Source: Erinaceus europaeus (lineage: Eukaryota > Chordata > Mammalia > Eulipotyphla > Erinaceidae). From it: 64,000 nucleotides of DNA. Each line of letters starts with the position of its first letter. Position 1 is the stretch's first letter. Of the stretch, positions 1-12,200 are shown piece by piece. A model generated the notes under the pieces. The model made no database searches. It saw only the letters and a list, made by a program, of their open reading frames with translations, and was not told the DNA's origin. The stretch is from the NCBI RefSeq assembly GCF_950295315.1, contig NC_080164.1, positions 113,232,447 through 113,296,446 on the forward strand. The letters are read 5' to 3'. Position numbers and translations under genes: made by a program.

Positions 1-71
1 TGTATTTACTGTTTGTTGAATGTAAAACATTAATTCCCCAATAAATAAATTTAAAAATAAATAAATAAATT
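1..71 (+). mobile_element. L1 3' end
   Basis: Matches the terminal consensus seen in other copies here (AAAACATTAATTCCCCAATAA) followed by an A-rich tail. The rest lies left of the window. Confidence 0.8.
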
Positions 72-382
72 GGTAGATGATGTGGAGTGTGGTACGGAAA
101 ACATGCATGCTAAGAACAAGTAGTAACATACATACTTGAGTATTTTATCCCCATTGTTATATATTTTCTCACAGAAGTCTTGTTTTTTTTTTCATCAGAG
201 CTGCTTGCAAATTAACAGGGGGTTCTGAGAATGTCATGACAGAAATGTATTTTAATAAAGGGGACTCTCATGACCCATGAGCATGAAGAGTGCTGTTGGC
301 CCTACCCAGTGATACAAAATAGTAAAACTTAATCTTCAATTAGTTGAAGTAATCTCAAATGGGAAACTAGTAAATTACTGAC
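72..382. other. HELQ intron 16 remainder, no feature
   Basis: AT-rich intron. I searched for HELQ exon 17 and saw nothing. Confidence 0.6.
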
Positions 383-496
383 CTCTAAAACTCCAGTCAC
401 TTCCATGAGAGGGATTAGTTCTGCTTTGACACAGTAAGTCAGCTTCTTGGTAAGTTCCACTAAAAGGGCTCTATAAACCCAAAACTCATCAAGTTC
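383..496 (-). CDS. HELQ: HELQ exon 16 (38 codons)
   Basis: Encodes the stretch with [15 protein letters not shown] and ends VTGVLE, nearly identical to human in the C-terminal helical part. The acceptor (TTTTACAG, gene strand) precedes GAACTTGATG; the donor is TTAGAG|GTCAGT. Phase 0 at both ends. This is the last HELQ exon in the window; the exon beginning GRAKQLYSAG in human was searched for in 1-382 and is absent. Confidence 0.95.
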
Positions 497-2951
497 CTGT
501 AAAATATGAAGAAACACCTAGGATTCACATCTGGTAAGTCACTTCAAACTTTAGTTGGTGTGGTTGTGAAATCAGAGAAGATGTTTATTTATTTAAATTC
601 TAGAATTTTAATTAAGCCAAAGGTATACAATAAGTCTATGCAAAATTGTGATGAGAAAATAAGACAGCCACTCAAGAGAACTTTTTTTTTTTAACTCAGA
701 GGAATCTGATGAGCTGATTTTAGAAAAAGGAAAATTACTAGAAATTGAAAGGTTAATAAGAACAGTTGCATTCGATTTTATCAACACATCAGGGAATTAA
801 ATCATAGTTTTTCTATCCCAAATAACTGAAAGCAATTCCTATCTCTGGGAACTTACCCTAGAGAGAAAATACTAAACATAAAATGACTCAAATACAAGAT
901 GAGGCTCAGTAGAGCAATATTTAAAACAGTAAGGATACTGGACACTGTGAGTTGGTAAGATGGGATTCCTTATATTATGTTGTTTTCTTATGTATATGTC
1001 TGAAATTTTCTATAATAGTTTTAAGATTTAATTAACACTATTGGGTATAATTGTGGGAGTATGAGATGCATTGACATTAGCTAACATTTTTGTCTTCTAG
1101 AAAAGTAGCCTGTACACTCCAGATGGCAAAGTACAAATAAGACAAGAAAGCCTTGAACCAGCTCTGGAACTGTTGCAAAAGCCTTGTTTTTTTTTTTTTT
1201 TTTTTAATAATTTTTTTTATATTTATTTTCCCTTTTGTTGCCTTGTTTTTCATTGTTGTTGTTATTGATGTCATCATCGTTAGATAAAACAGAGAGAAAT
1301 GGAGAGAGGAGGGGAAGACAGAGAGGGGAGAGAAAGATCCATACCTGCAGACCTGCTTTACTGCCTGTGAAGCGACCCCCTTGCAGGTGAGGAGCCGGGG
1401 CCTCAAACCGGATCCTTATGCCTGTCCTTGTACTTTGCGTCACGTGCGCTTAACCTGCTGTGCTACCGCCCGACTCCCACTCTAGCCTTGTTTTAAGTGT
1501 GGTAGTCATTTTCCTGATCGCTTACAGTTCTAGCTAGGGAGCTTTTCTTCTACTTATAGTTAACAACATCTTAACTAATTTAATTGGAACATTACTTATA
1601 CCACTCATAACTTTTTTTTCTTTTTTTTTTTTTAACTAGAGCACATCTCAGCTCTGGCTTATGGTGTTGTCAGAGGTTGAACGTGGGTGGGGACTTGAAG
1701 CCTCAGGTACAAAAGACGACTCACAGGTTTTTAAGAAGAAAAACCAATTAAAATATTGACTAAATTCACAAAAGCACAGTTGTCAGGTAGATTTTTCCTA
1801 GAACCAACTATCAAATTATAATTGTTTAAGTTCATCATATAAATTATTTTACTTGAACATTTCTACAAGGCTCAAATTCTTCTAGCCCTAAGTAAAACAA
1901 AGGGACAGAAAGTATATAAAGAAAGGGTCCTTAAATGTGGAGAGCAACAAACACAGAAACCCTTAAAAAATTCCATTTTAATGCCTAGTTTCTCCTTAGT
2001 ACTCTTTAAGTTTTTGTTTGTTTGTTTTAGATTTATCCGTTAATGTAGGGAGAGCAAGAAAACTAAGACATTGCTCTAACACATAAAATTTGAAAAGCTG
2101 AACTTGAGACCTCATGCCTGAGAGTCCAAGACTTTATCTACTGTGCTATCTCCTTGGTCTCCTACCTAGCACTTGACTAGGAAAAGTCAGCCAATGTTAA
2201 AAAATCAGCATAAATGTAAAATATTTAGAAAAGTAAGTAGCATTCCAGTCAAAGTCAAGCATTTTTAGCCTTGGATTTCATTTCATATTTTAAACCAAAG
2301 AACTACTCGGCTCTGGTTTATGGTGGTGCCAAGGATAGAATCTGTAACTCCAGAGCCTCAGGTATATAGATCTTTTTTTAAAAAATCTTTTTATTGTTTT
2401 TTTATTGGATAGACACAGAGAGAAATTGAGAAGGTAGGGGGGATAGAGAGGGAGAGAGACACTTGCAAACCTGCTTCATCACTTGTGAAGCTTTTCCCCT
2501 ATAGGTAGGGACCAGGGGCTTGAACCTGGGTTCTTGTGTGCACTTAACCAGGTGCATCACCTCCTGGCCCTTATGGAAGTCTTTTGTATAATCACTATAC
2601 TATCTCTCTGGCACCCAAATCAAGCATTTTTAGATCATCTACTCATTAGTATATACATGCTAGTTAATTGCTATATATACTTACATAGGATATAGAGATA
2701 TGATAGGAAAATGAAGGTAATTTTAAGTTTAAAAATAGAACTTATGGGGGGAAGTTTAAAAAATTAAATCTAAAATAAATCTGGCAAGTATCCCAATAAA
2801 GTAAAACTTAAATACTACTAAACAATTTTATTCAGATAATTCATAAAAAATTATCTGAATAAAACATCTGACAAGCTTGGTTGAATTATTTAAGGAATTT
2901 CAGAAAGCTTCTTTTAGTAAAACCTTACACAAATATACCCAAAATGCATAT

Positions 2952-2985
<34 letters not shown>

Positions 2986-5815
2986 TATTGAGGGCTTCTC
3001 TAAAATAAACATTTGATGTAGAAATATAAAATAGCTAACAAAGGAAACAGAATAGTAAACTAGTGTGCAATAGAGGACATGGAGCTAGTCACAGGGGAGC
3101 TGCTGGATATCAGTAATATACTACTACTCAAATACCTTACATGGTTATCATTCATAAGATAGACACTCACATAGACTATATATCAATGAAGAAATGTCCT
3201 TTTAAAAGTTGATTCCAAATGCTTGAAGCTATTAATGGCGGTTCTAATAGTGGGGCTAGCTTGGTGCTTTGTATTTGTACATTACATATTTTAGTTGATT
3301 TTGTCACTTTTGCATCTCTACCTTAAGTATGTATCTAGTATTTCTGTAAGTGGATAAAAAAAAGGATATGCTTTAAATTTGTATTAAATGCTTTAATAAT
3401 AACAGAATAAGTTAGCACTGAGAAAATGCTAACTTGCTAATGAGTTTAGTAACAGTTAAAACAAGAAATGAAGTACATAGCCTCTATATAAACAAAATTA
3501 CCTCACAAAAATGTAGCACACAGGATGAGAATGAAGCAGCACCGGTGAGAAGATTTTGTATATATCCTCTAGGCATATTAAATTTTTCAGAAACACTCCA
3601 AATGTTGGTCTCTTTCAGCAAAGTATAAAGGATAAGAGCTAAATATAGTCTGTTGACAATGTTCTTGTCCACCTTCTAAAAAGAGATAATCAATTTTTCT
3701 TTTTAGAATGTATTTATTAATGAGAAGGGGGTGGGGAGAGAGAGAGAACTAGAAAATCACTCTGGCACCTGTGATTGCTGGGCATCAAACTCAGGACCTC
3801 ATGCTTGAAAGTCCAACATTTCACCCCCTGCACCACCTTCTAGACCATAATGATCAAATTTATCTATTTCATCTACTGAAAATGTACATTATCTTCAAAT
3901 CAGACAAAAGTAAAGTGAATAAAATTATATTACAAGGAGCAGAACTATAGAATGATTCGACAGAAATTAAACTAATTTCTTTTATTTTTTTTATAACCAT
4001 AGCACTGGTTCAGCTCTGGCTTATGGTGGTGCAGGGGATTGAACTTGGGACTTTGGAGCCTCAGGCTGAGAGTCTGTTTGCATAATCATTATGCTATCTA
4101 CCCTCCACCCAAAATGAAACTAATTTCTAAGACGTGTTTTAATACAACTGATGATCACTTCTAAAATATTTATTTATTTTTATTATTTATTTATTGGATA
4201 GAGACAGAGAAATTGAGAAGGATGGGGGGGCAGGTGGTGGTGCACCTGGTTGAGTGCACATGCTGCAATGCATAGAGACCAGGTTCAGCCCCCCCCCCCC
4301 CCCCCCCGCAGAGGGAGAGCTTCACAAGTGGTGAAGCAGTGGTGCAACTGTCTCTTTGTCTCTCTTCTTTTCTGTCCCCCTCTCCCTCTTGATTTCTCTC
4401 TGTCTCTAAATAAATTAGAGGTCCAGGCGGTGGCTCACTGGGTTAAGCGCACAAAGTACCAAGTGCAGGGACCCACAAGGATCCCGGTTTGAACCACACC
4501 ACAACTGCAGGGGGAGTCACTTCACAAATGGTGAAGTAGGTCTGCAAGTGACTATCTTTCTCCCTCTCTTTCTTCTCCTCCCCTCTTAACTTCTCTGTCT
4601 TATTAAAAAAATAATAATATATAAAAAAAATGGCTATGGGGCAGTGGATTCGTAATGCAGGCACCGAGGCCCAACGATAACCCTAGAGGCAAAATGAATA
4701 AATAAATAAATTTGGTATTATAAAAAAGAGGGAAGGAGAGAAAGACACACCTACAGAACTGCTTCTGCACTCACAAAGCTTCCTCCTGCAGGTGGGGACA
4801 GGCTTTAACCTGGGTCTTTGTATATGTTAACAGGAGCACTTAACCAGCCCCTCACTACTCCAAATACATATACTAAATGGTTTCCAATTTAAATGAAATA
4901 TCCTTCCTGCCGCCTCCCCACACCCCACCAAAGATAAGACATGCTCAAGTCTTTGTTGCTGTGGTATCTATGTATCTAAAAAAGCTCTCCTATACCTGAT
5001 CATTTTGGCCTAAAACAGTAAAGCCCCAAGGATGACAGAAAAAAAAAAAATATATATATATGACAAACACCTAAAACTTATATAATACTATGTTACATCA
5101 ATAGAAAAAGTATGCATACATCTCTGATTCTCAGATACCTTTTAATTAGTAAAATGGGACTTACTAAAGTAAAAAAAATGTGAAATAAAAAGATTAAGTC
5201 AACAAAGGACATTAGCAATGATTTTATTTGATGAATTTAATTAGAAAGGAGAGAAGTACCTTCTTGATAGCTTGACCTGAAACTTTTTTTCCAATAAAGC
5301 TTTCAGATACTCCAACAAGAGCAGCTACCTTCTGTTCTGCTGGGCTGAGTTGGTTAAACTGTATAGAAAAAAATAATAAGAGTAAAAATAAATTTGTAAC
5401 TTTAAAAAATGTGGCATTTGAGCCCAATCCAATATTTTTTTGGCTTTTCATTTTCATGACTATAAAGCATATGAAAAACAACATGAATTTTATTTATAAA
5501 CACTGCGGTCTTAAAAGTGTACTATTAAACTATAATATGCTTTGTAAAATTATTAAGAGATGTCACAGTGCTTATTTCCATGGACTATGTGATTATGTTT
5601 AATGTTTGAGATGTTTGGGGGGAGGGAGTCAGAGGGAAAGATTTTGGAAGTAAGTATATGAACCATGTTTTGTAGGGAGCTGTTAAGTAGAGCAGATGAA
5701 GAAGCCTTTCCAGCGTAAGTCTTTGTGAAGTTACCAAGGAGAGAGATCACCTTTCCAAGCACAGAACTTGCATGTTGAGGTTCTAGGTTTGTTCTGTGCC
5801 AGTAAAGGAGAAGGG

Positions 5816-5869
<54 letters not shown>

Positions 5870-8800
5870 AGCACCAAAACTTGCTTCAATGTAGTGAGGT
5901 CTGGGTTCAAACCTGTCAGAGCTCAGGCATGAAAGTCTTTTTTGCATAACCCTTATGTTATATCCCCAGCCCATATCTAGTGTTCCTATATTAGCCTGTT
6001 CACAGTAAGAGTGATAGACTGTAATCCACCATTTGGCTTTGTCACAAGTTGGGCAAGTTCCATCTTGGAACTGGTGGTAATGGAGGTGTTCCTTCTCAGG
6101 TAACAACATAACCGTGTTTGGTGAACTCTGAAAGAGTTGTCTTGCACTTAAACTCAATCACAAACTAATGGCTTTACTGTTTTCTTCATATTCCAGACAA
6201 ATGTAGTGGTCACCAAAGCACTAAAGTAGCTGTTTTTGAGAAGATAGGACCAGGGATCCTTTTTTCTTTCTGTACCTTATTTATTTTATTTTATTTTATT
6301 TTATTTTAATTTTTGCCTCTAGGGTTATTGCTGGGGCTCAGTGCCTAAATCATGAATCCATTGCTCCTGAAGGCTTTTTTTTTCCCCTTTTATTGTCCTT
6401 GTTGTTTTATTGTTATTATTATTGTAATTGATGTCATTGTTGTTGGATAGGACAGAAAAAAATGGAGCAAAAAAAAAAAATGGAGCAGGGGAAGACAGAG
6501 ACACCTACAGACCTGCTTTACCACTTGTGAAGTGACCTCCCCCCCCCCCACAGGTGGGGAGCCAGGTGCTCAAACTGGGATCCTTACTCGGGTCCTTGCG
6601 TTCTGTGTCATGTGCGCTTAACCCGCTGCGCTACTGCCCAACTCCCTGTACCTTTTTTTATAATGACATATTTATACATAACAGAAAAGTAATATCTAAG
6701 TTAATCCAAAAAATGCTTGTTGCCATATTAAAAAAAGAAACAAGCAGAAAACTAATGGCTCAATTTAAAATGTTTAATAGGATAAGAGAGAGGGAGAGAG
6801 GGATGGAGGGAGGAAGGGAAAGAGCAAGAGAGAAAGGAGAGAGAGAGAGAGCAACTACTGGACACAAATCCTATTATCATTTTTAAAGTGAAGTAGCCTC
6901 CCTAGAGCAGCTTCTATTCTTTTTTTCATTAAATAGTTTTATTGATTTATTATTGAATAGAGACAGCCAGAAATTGAGAGGGGAAGAGGAGATAGAGAGG
7001 GAGAGAGACAGAGAGACACCTGCAGCCCTGCTTCACCACTCATGAAGCCTCTCCACATGCAGGTAGGGACCAGGGGACTTGAACCCGAGTCCTTGCACAC
7101 TGTAATGTGTGCACTTAACCAGGTACACCACCACCTAGCCCTGCAGCTTCTATTCTCACCTGCCTGAAGTAGATCATCCAGTCAGGTTCACACTGAGGAG
7201 CCATGTCATAGGGAGTTGTTAGGTAGATCAGGTGAAGAAGGCTTTCCAGCATAAGTCCTTCAAGACCTTTCTTCAAGTCTTTGTAAAGTATGTCACAATA
7301 AGCCACATCTATAGTTCCTAAAGTAAAAATTTAAAAAACAAATTGTTTTTTAACAATTTGGGACCAGGTGGTGGCACACCTGGTTAAGCACATACATTAC
7401 AGTGCACAAGGACCCAAGTTCAAATTGCTAATAGTGGTAACTCCTAGAAGAGTAGAAATGGGGAAGAATGAGATCTTCCAGTACAAAATTTGGAGTCCTT
7501 AAGATTTTTTAAAATTATTAATCTTTTTTCCCTTTTGTTGCCCTTGTTGTTTATTGTTGCTGTTGTTATTACTGTTGCTAGTGTTATTGTTGGATAGGAC
7601 AGAAAGAATGGAGAGAGGAGGGGAAGACAGAGAGGGGCAAAGATAGACGCCTGCAGACCTGCTTCACCAACTGTGAGGCGACCCCCTTCAAGTGGGGAGC
7701 CGGGGGCTCCAACCGGGATCTTTAACCGGTCCTTGCACTTCGCGCCATGTGCGCTTAACCCGCTGCGCTACCAGCCAGCACCCAGGATTTTTTTTTTTTA
7801 AACAACACATTTGTATTATTTTTTATTAAATAAATCATGATGTGGCCATTAAGAAACTTCACTATTATGGAAAAAAAATTTCTGAAAAAAAATATATAGC
7901 AAAAAAAGAAGCAGCAAATTCCAGAACAAAAATAATTGTTTAAAAGCAAGAATCTTGTGGTCCCGGAGGTGGTGCAGTGGATAAAGCACTGGACTCTCAA
8001 GCATGAGGTCCCGAATTCAATCCCAGCAGCACATGTGCCAGAGCAATGTCTGGTTCTTTCTCTCCTCCTGTCTTTCTTGTGAACAAAATAAATAAAATAA
8101 AATAAAATCTTTTTAAAAAAGTAAACAAATAAAAATAAAAAAAATAAAAAATTAAAGCAAGTATCTTAAAACTCTACGTAGAGAAGTTACAGCCATGTAT
8201 TAATACCTTTACTATAAACCATTATCCCTCCCTAGTAAGATTATTTGAGAAAAATTACATGTATATTATATATTAAAATGAAATGTACAAAAAAAAATCT
8301 TTGGAAATATGTATATCAATGATTCCTGGTAGGTTTGTTAAGATCTGTGCGATTCTAGGGGAGAAGAATGTGAAGGAGCAATGTCATATCTTTTTCTCTA
8401 TGGACGTATGCAGCAGTCGACTCAGAACATGTTTAACTTTTAAAAGTGGGAGTATTCTAGCAGCTTATAATATTTTATTACTAAGATTACATTATTGATC
8501 CAGCTTAAAATAACAAAATGATTCACATTTTTCTACAGTATTTTCTCTGATCAATAATGACATGTACATAGACTCTTACCTTTAAAAGAAGCTCGTCCCA
8601 ACTTTGTAATATAAAAATTACATTGGAACTCTCCCTTGGACTTAGAAATAGTTTCTTCCTGTAGAAGTTCTTTTTCTGTCAAAATAGTGTCTTTTTGTAA
8701 AAGTCCTTTTTCTGTCAGGTAGTTAAGTGCTTCAACAGTGATTTCCCACAGACTTTTTTCTTTCAACAAAATCTTTTGCTGAACACCAAAAAATGTACCG

Positions 8801-9182
8801 CTCATAAAGTGATATATATCACCAATATTTGTTGCTATCTGAAACAATTCAGAGTATCACTGGAGTATCTCCTTAATTCAAGGTATCATTTTAAATACAT
8901 ATTAATCTAGATGACTCATTCCCATATTTCAAAGTTACTAGAACACAAAATTAGAATAAGATCTACATAATTGCATATGTAAAAATACAGTAGCCCTCTT
9001 TGTCCATGGCTTTGCTTTCTCCAGATTCAGTTACAATAGTAAACTGAGAGTCACTGCATTCACATAAGCTTTGTTATAATATATTATACATCTTATCTTA
9101 TAATTAATAACTTAATCTCTTTTATTGGGCTGAATGTGTTAAGTAAATGTTATGGTAGTTTATTAAGTAAACTTTATGACAG

Positions 9183-9236
<54 letters not shown>

Positions 9237-12200
9237 TTTAGGAAGAAGCACAGTCTATCCCAGATAAGAGAAGACTACTGTAATTTTATAAGGACACCTT
9301 TAAGTTATTACAAAAAAAGAGAGAAGATTCACATTTTCACCTAAAACATCTACACATTTAACATTCAAATACTTAAGATTTTTTTCCCCATTTAAAAAAG
9401 TGTTATGTAGGGGCTGGGTGGTTGTACACCTGGTTGAGTACACATTACCATGCACAAGGACTCGGGTTCAAACTACAGTCCCAGGGGCTGGGTGGTGGCG
9501 CACCTGGTTAAACGCACATGTTACAGTGCACAAGGTCCCGGGTTCAAGTCCCCGGTCCCCACCTGCAAAGGGAAAGCTTCACGAGTTGTGAAGCAGAGCT
9601 GCAGTGTCTTTCTGTCTCTCTCTCAATCTCTTCATTCCTCTCAATTTCTGGTTGTCTCTATCCAATAAAGATAATAGAAAAAAAATTTAAATAAAAAAAA
9701 AATACCCAGTTCCCACCAGCAGAAGGAAGCTTCACAAATGGTGAAGTTTCTGTTTTCCTTCAATATCAGAAAAACACAGAGAGACAGAGAAAAGACATTG
9801 CAATACTGCTCCACATTGGTTAAGCTTCCTTTGTACATAGTATTTTACTGTCAACTGTAAACCATCAATCCCCAATAAAAAAAGGAGTGGGGGGGCCAGG
9901 TGGTGGCACATCTTGTTAAGCAAATACCTAACAGTACGCAAAGATCCTGGTTCAAGTTCCTGATCTCCACCTTCGGGGGAAAGCTTCATGAGTGGTGAAG
10001 ATGTCTGTATCTTTCCATCTCTATCTCCTCCTCCCCTTTCAATTTCTGTCTCTACCCAACAATAAGTAAGTAATTTTAAAAGGAGCAGTTACAGAGCTGC
10101 CTCTCAGTCCCAACTCCTTTTCTCATGCTTTTGCTGCCTTTTTCTCTATTTTATTCATGATATAAAAAACTTATCATGACAATAATGTCATTTCCTCAGC
10201 CCATCATTTGGCATTCAGAGGTAGAGTCGACACTAAGCTAGAATAATTTCATATTAGCCAATTTCAATGAAATCAGCACATAATGCTAAAATATAATAAA
10301 TTAATAAGTACATTTCTTTCCCTTAAAATTCTGATATTTCAACTAGAAAACCTAAGTAATTATTTCATGTGAAGCCATTAAAAGAGATAATAAAAATATG
10401 GAACACAGGCATATTCTATTATCTATCCTTTTAATAAAAATAATTCTTAGTATTCCTAGAGTATTCCTTTATGCTAGAACTATACCTTTCTGTTATTTAT
10501 TTATTCCCTTTTGTTGCCCTTGTTGTTTTATTGTTGTAGTTATTATTGATATCATTGTAGTTGGATAGGACAGAGAGAAATGGAGAGAGGAGGGGAAGAT
10601 GGAGAGGGGAGAGAAAGACAGACACCTGCAGACCTGCTTCGCCGCTTGTGAAGCGACTCACCTGTAGGTGGGGAGCCCGGGCTCGAACCGGGATCTTTAC
10701 ATAGGTCCTTGTGCTTTGTGCCACCTGCACTTAACCTGCTATGCTACCGCCCGACTCCCAGAACTGCACTTTTTGTTGTTATCTTTATTTATTTTATTGG
10801 ATAGAGAAAGCCAGAAATTGAGAGAGAAGGGGGTGATAGAGAGAGACAGAGAGACACCTGCAGCCCTGCTTCATCACTTGTGAAGCTTAGCCCCTACAGG
10901 TGGGGACCAGGGGCTCAAACCCGGGTCCTTGCGTACTGTAACATGTGCTCAACCAGGTGTGCCATCACCCAGGCCCTAGAACTGCACTTTAAAAAAAAAA
11001 TTAATATTTATTTATTCCCTTTTGTTGCCCTTGTTGTTTTATTGTTATAGTCATTATTGTTGTTGTTGACCATCGTTGTTGGATAGGGCAGAGAGAAATG
11101 GAGAGAGGAGGGGAAGACAGAGAGGTGGAGAGAAAGAGAGACACCTGCAGACCTGCTTCGCTGCCTGTGAAGCGACTTGCCTGCAGGTGGGGAGCTGGGG
11201 GCTCCAACAGGGATCTTTACTCTGGTCCTAGTGCTTCACGCCACGTGTGCTTAACCCACTGCGATACCACCCAACTCCCCAGAACTGCACTTTTAGGATA
11301 GTCAAGAACGGATCCTCAGTTTGTGGATTACCTACATACTTATTTTTCTATATTGTTTTCTTCTTGGTTTGTTACAGTAAAGATTTGGCATTAAAAAAAA
11401 AAAAGCCCTTTACTGATCCTGTCTATCTAGATCATGTTATCTTTCTACCTACCACTGTGCACAACTTTTTGACATAGTGATTTAAATGATTTTTTATTAA
11501 AAAAATTATTTTTTGTTATTTTAAGAGAGAGAGAGAGAAAGGCAAAAAAAAGAAACTGAAAGAGACCACATTGAGCAGAGTGTTGACCTGGTGTAGTGGC
11601 TCTACACATGGGCTCTGAGGCAGACAGAGCTTCAGATTCAAACCCTGTTCTCACCAGAAGCCAGTGGTTCACCCCTTTGGAGAAAGAAAAAGAAGAAAGA
11701 AAAAGAAAAAGGGAAAAAGGAAAAGAAAGAGACCACATTGCATTGAAGGCCGGCTCAAACCTGGATCATGCAAATGGCAAAGCAGCGCACTATCTAAATA
11801 CGCTATTTCACTGGCCCTAAAAGGATTCCTTTAAAATACTGATCCGCAGGGAGTCGGGCAGTAGCACAGCGGGTTAAGCACATGTGGCCCACAGTACAAG
11901 GACTGGCGTAAGGATCCCGGTTTAAGACCCACTCCCACTTGCAGGGGAGTCGCATCACAGGTGGTGAAGCAGGTGTATAGGTATCTTTCTGTCTCCCTCC
12001 TTTCTCTATTTCTCTCTATCCTATCCAACAACGACGACATCAATAACAACAATTGACTACAACAACAATAAAAAAACAAGGGCAACAAAAGGGAAAATAA
12101 ATAAATATTTTAAAAACTTTTAAAAAGGGAGTCAGGCGGTGGCGCAGCGGGTTAAGTGCACGTGGCGCAAATAGCCAGGACCTGGGTAAGGATCCCAGTT

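Larger units (their letters stand above)
4165..4860 (-). mobile_element. SINE-B host split by two SINEs
   Basis: Left part 4165-4228 stops at GAGAAGGATGGGGG; right part resumes at about 4722 with GAGGGAAGGAGAGAAAG and runs to the family start. A B and an A-long copy fill the gap. Confidence 0.75.

Noticed and set aside
1..382. HELQ exon 17
   Set aside because: No match to GRAKQLYSAGYKS on the minus strand; must lie outside the window.
5783..6157. 124-codon minus frame in HELQ intron 13
   Set aside because: Half is (GA)n/SINE translation and the rest matches nothing I know; no start context or splice structure.
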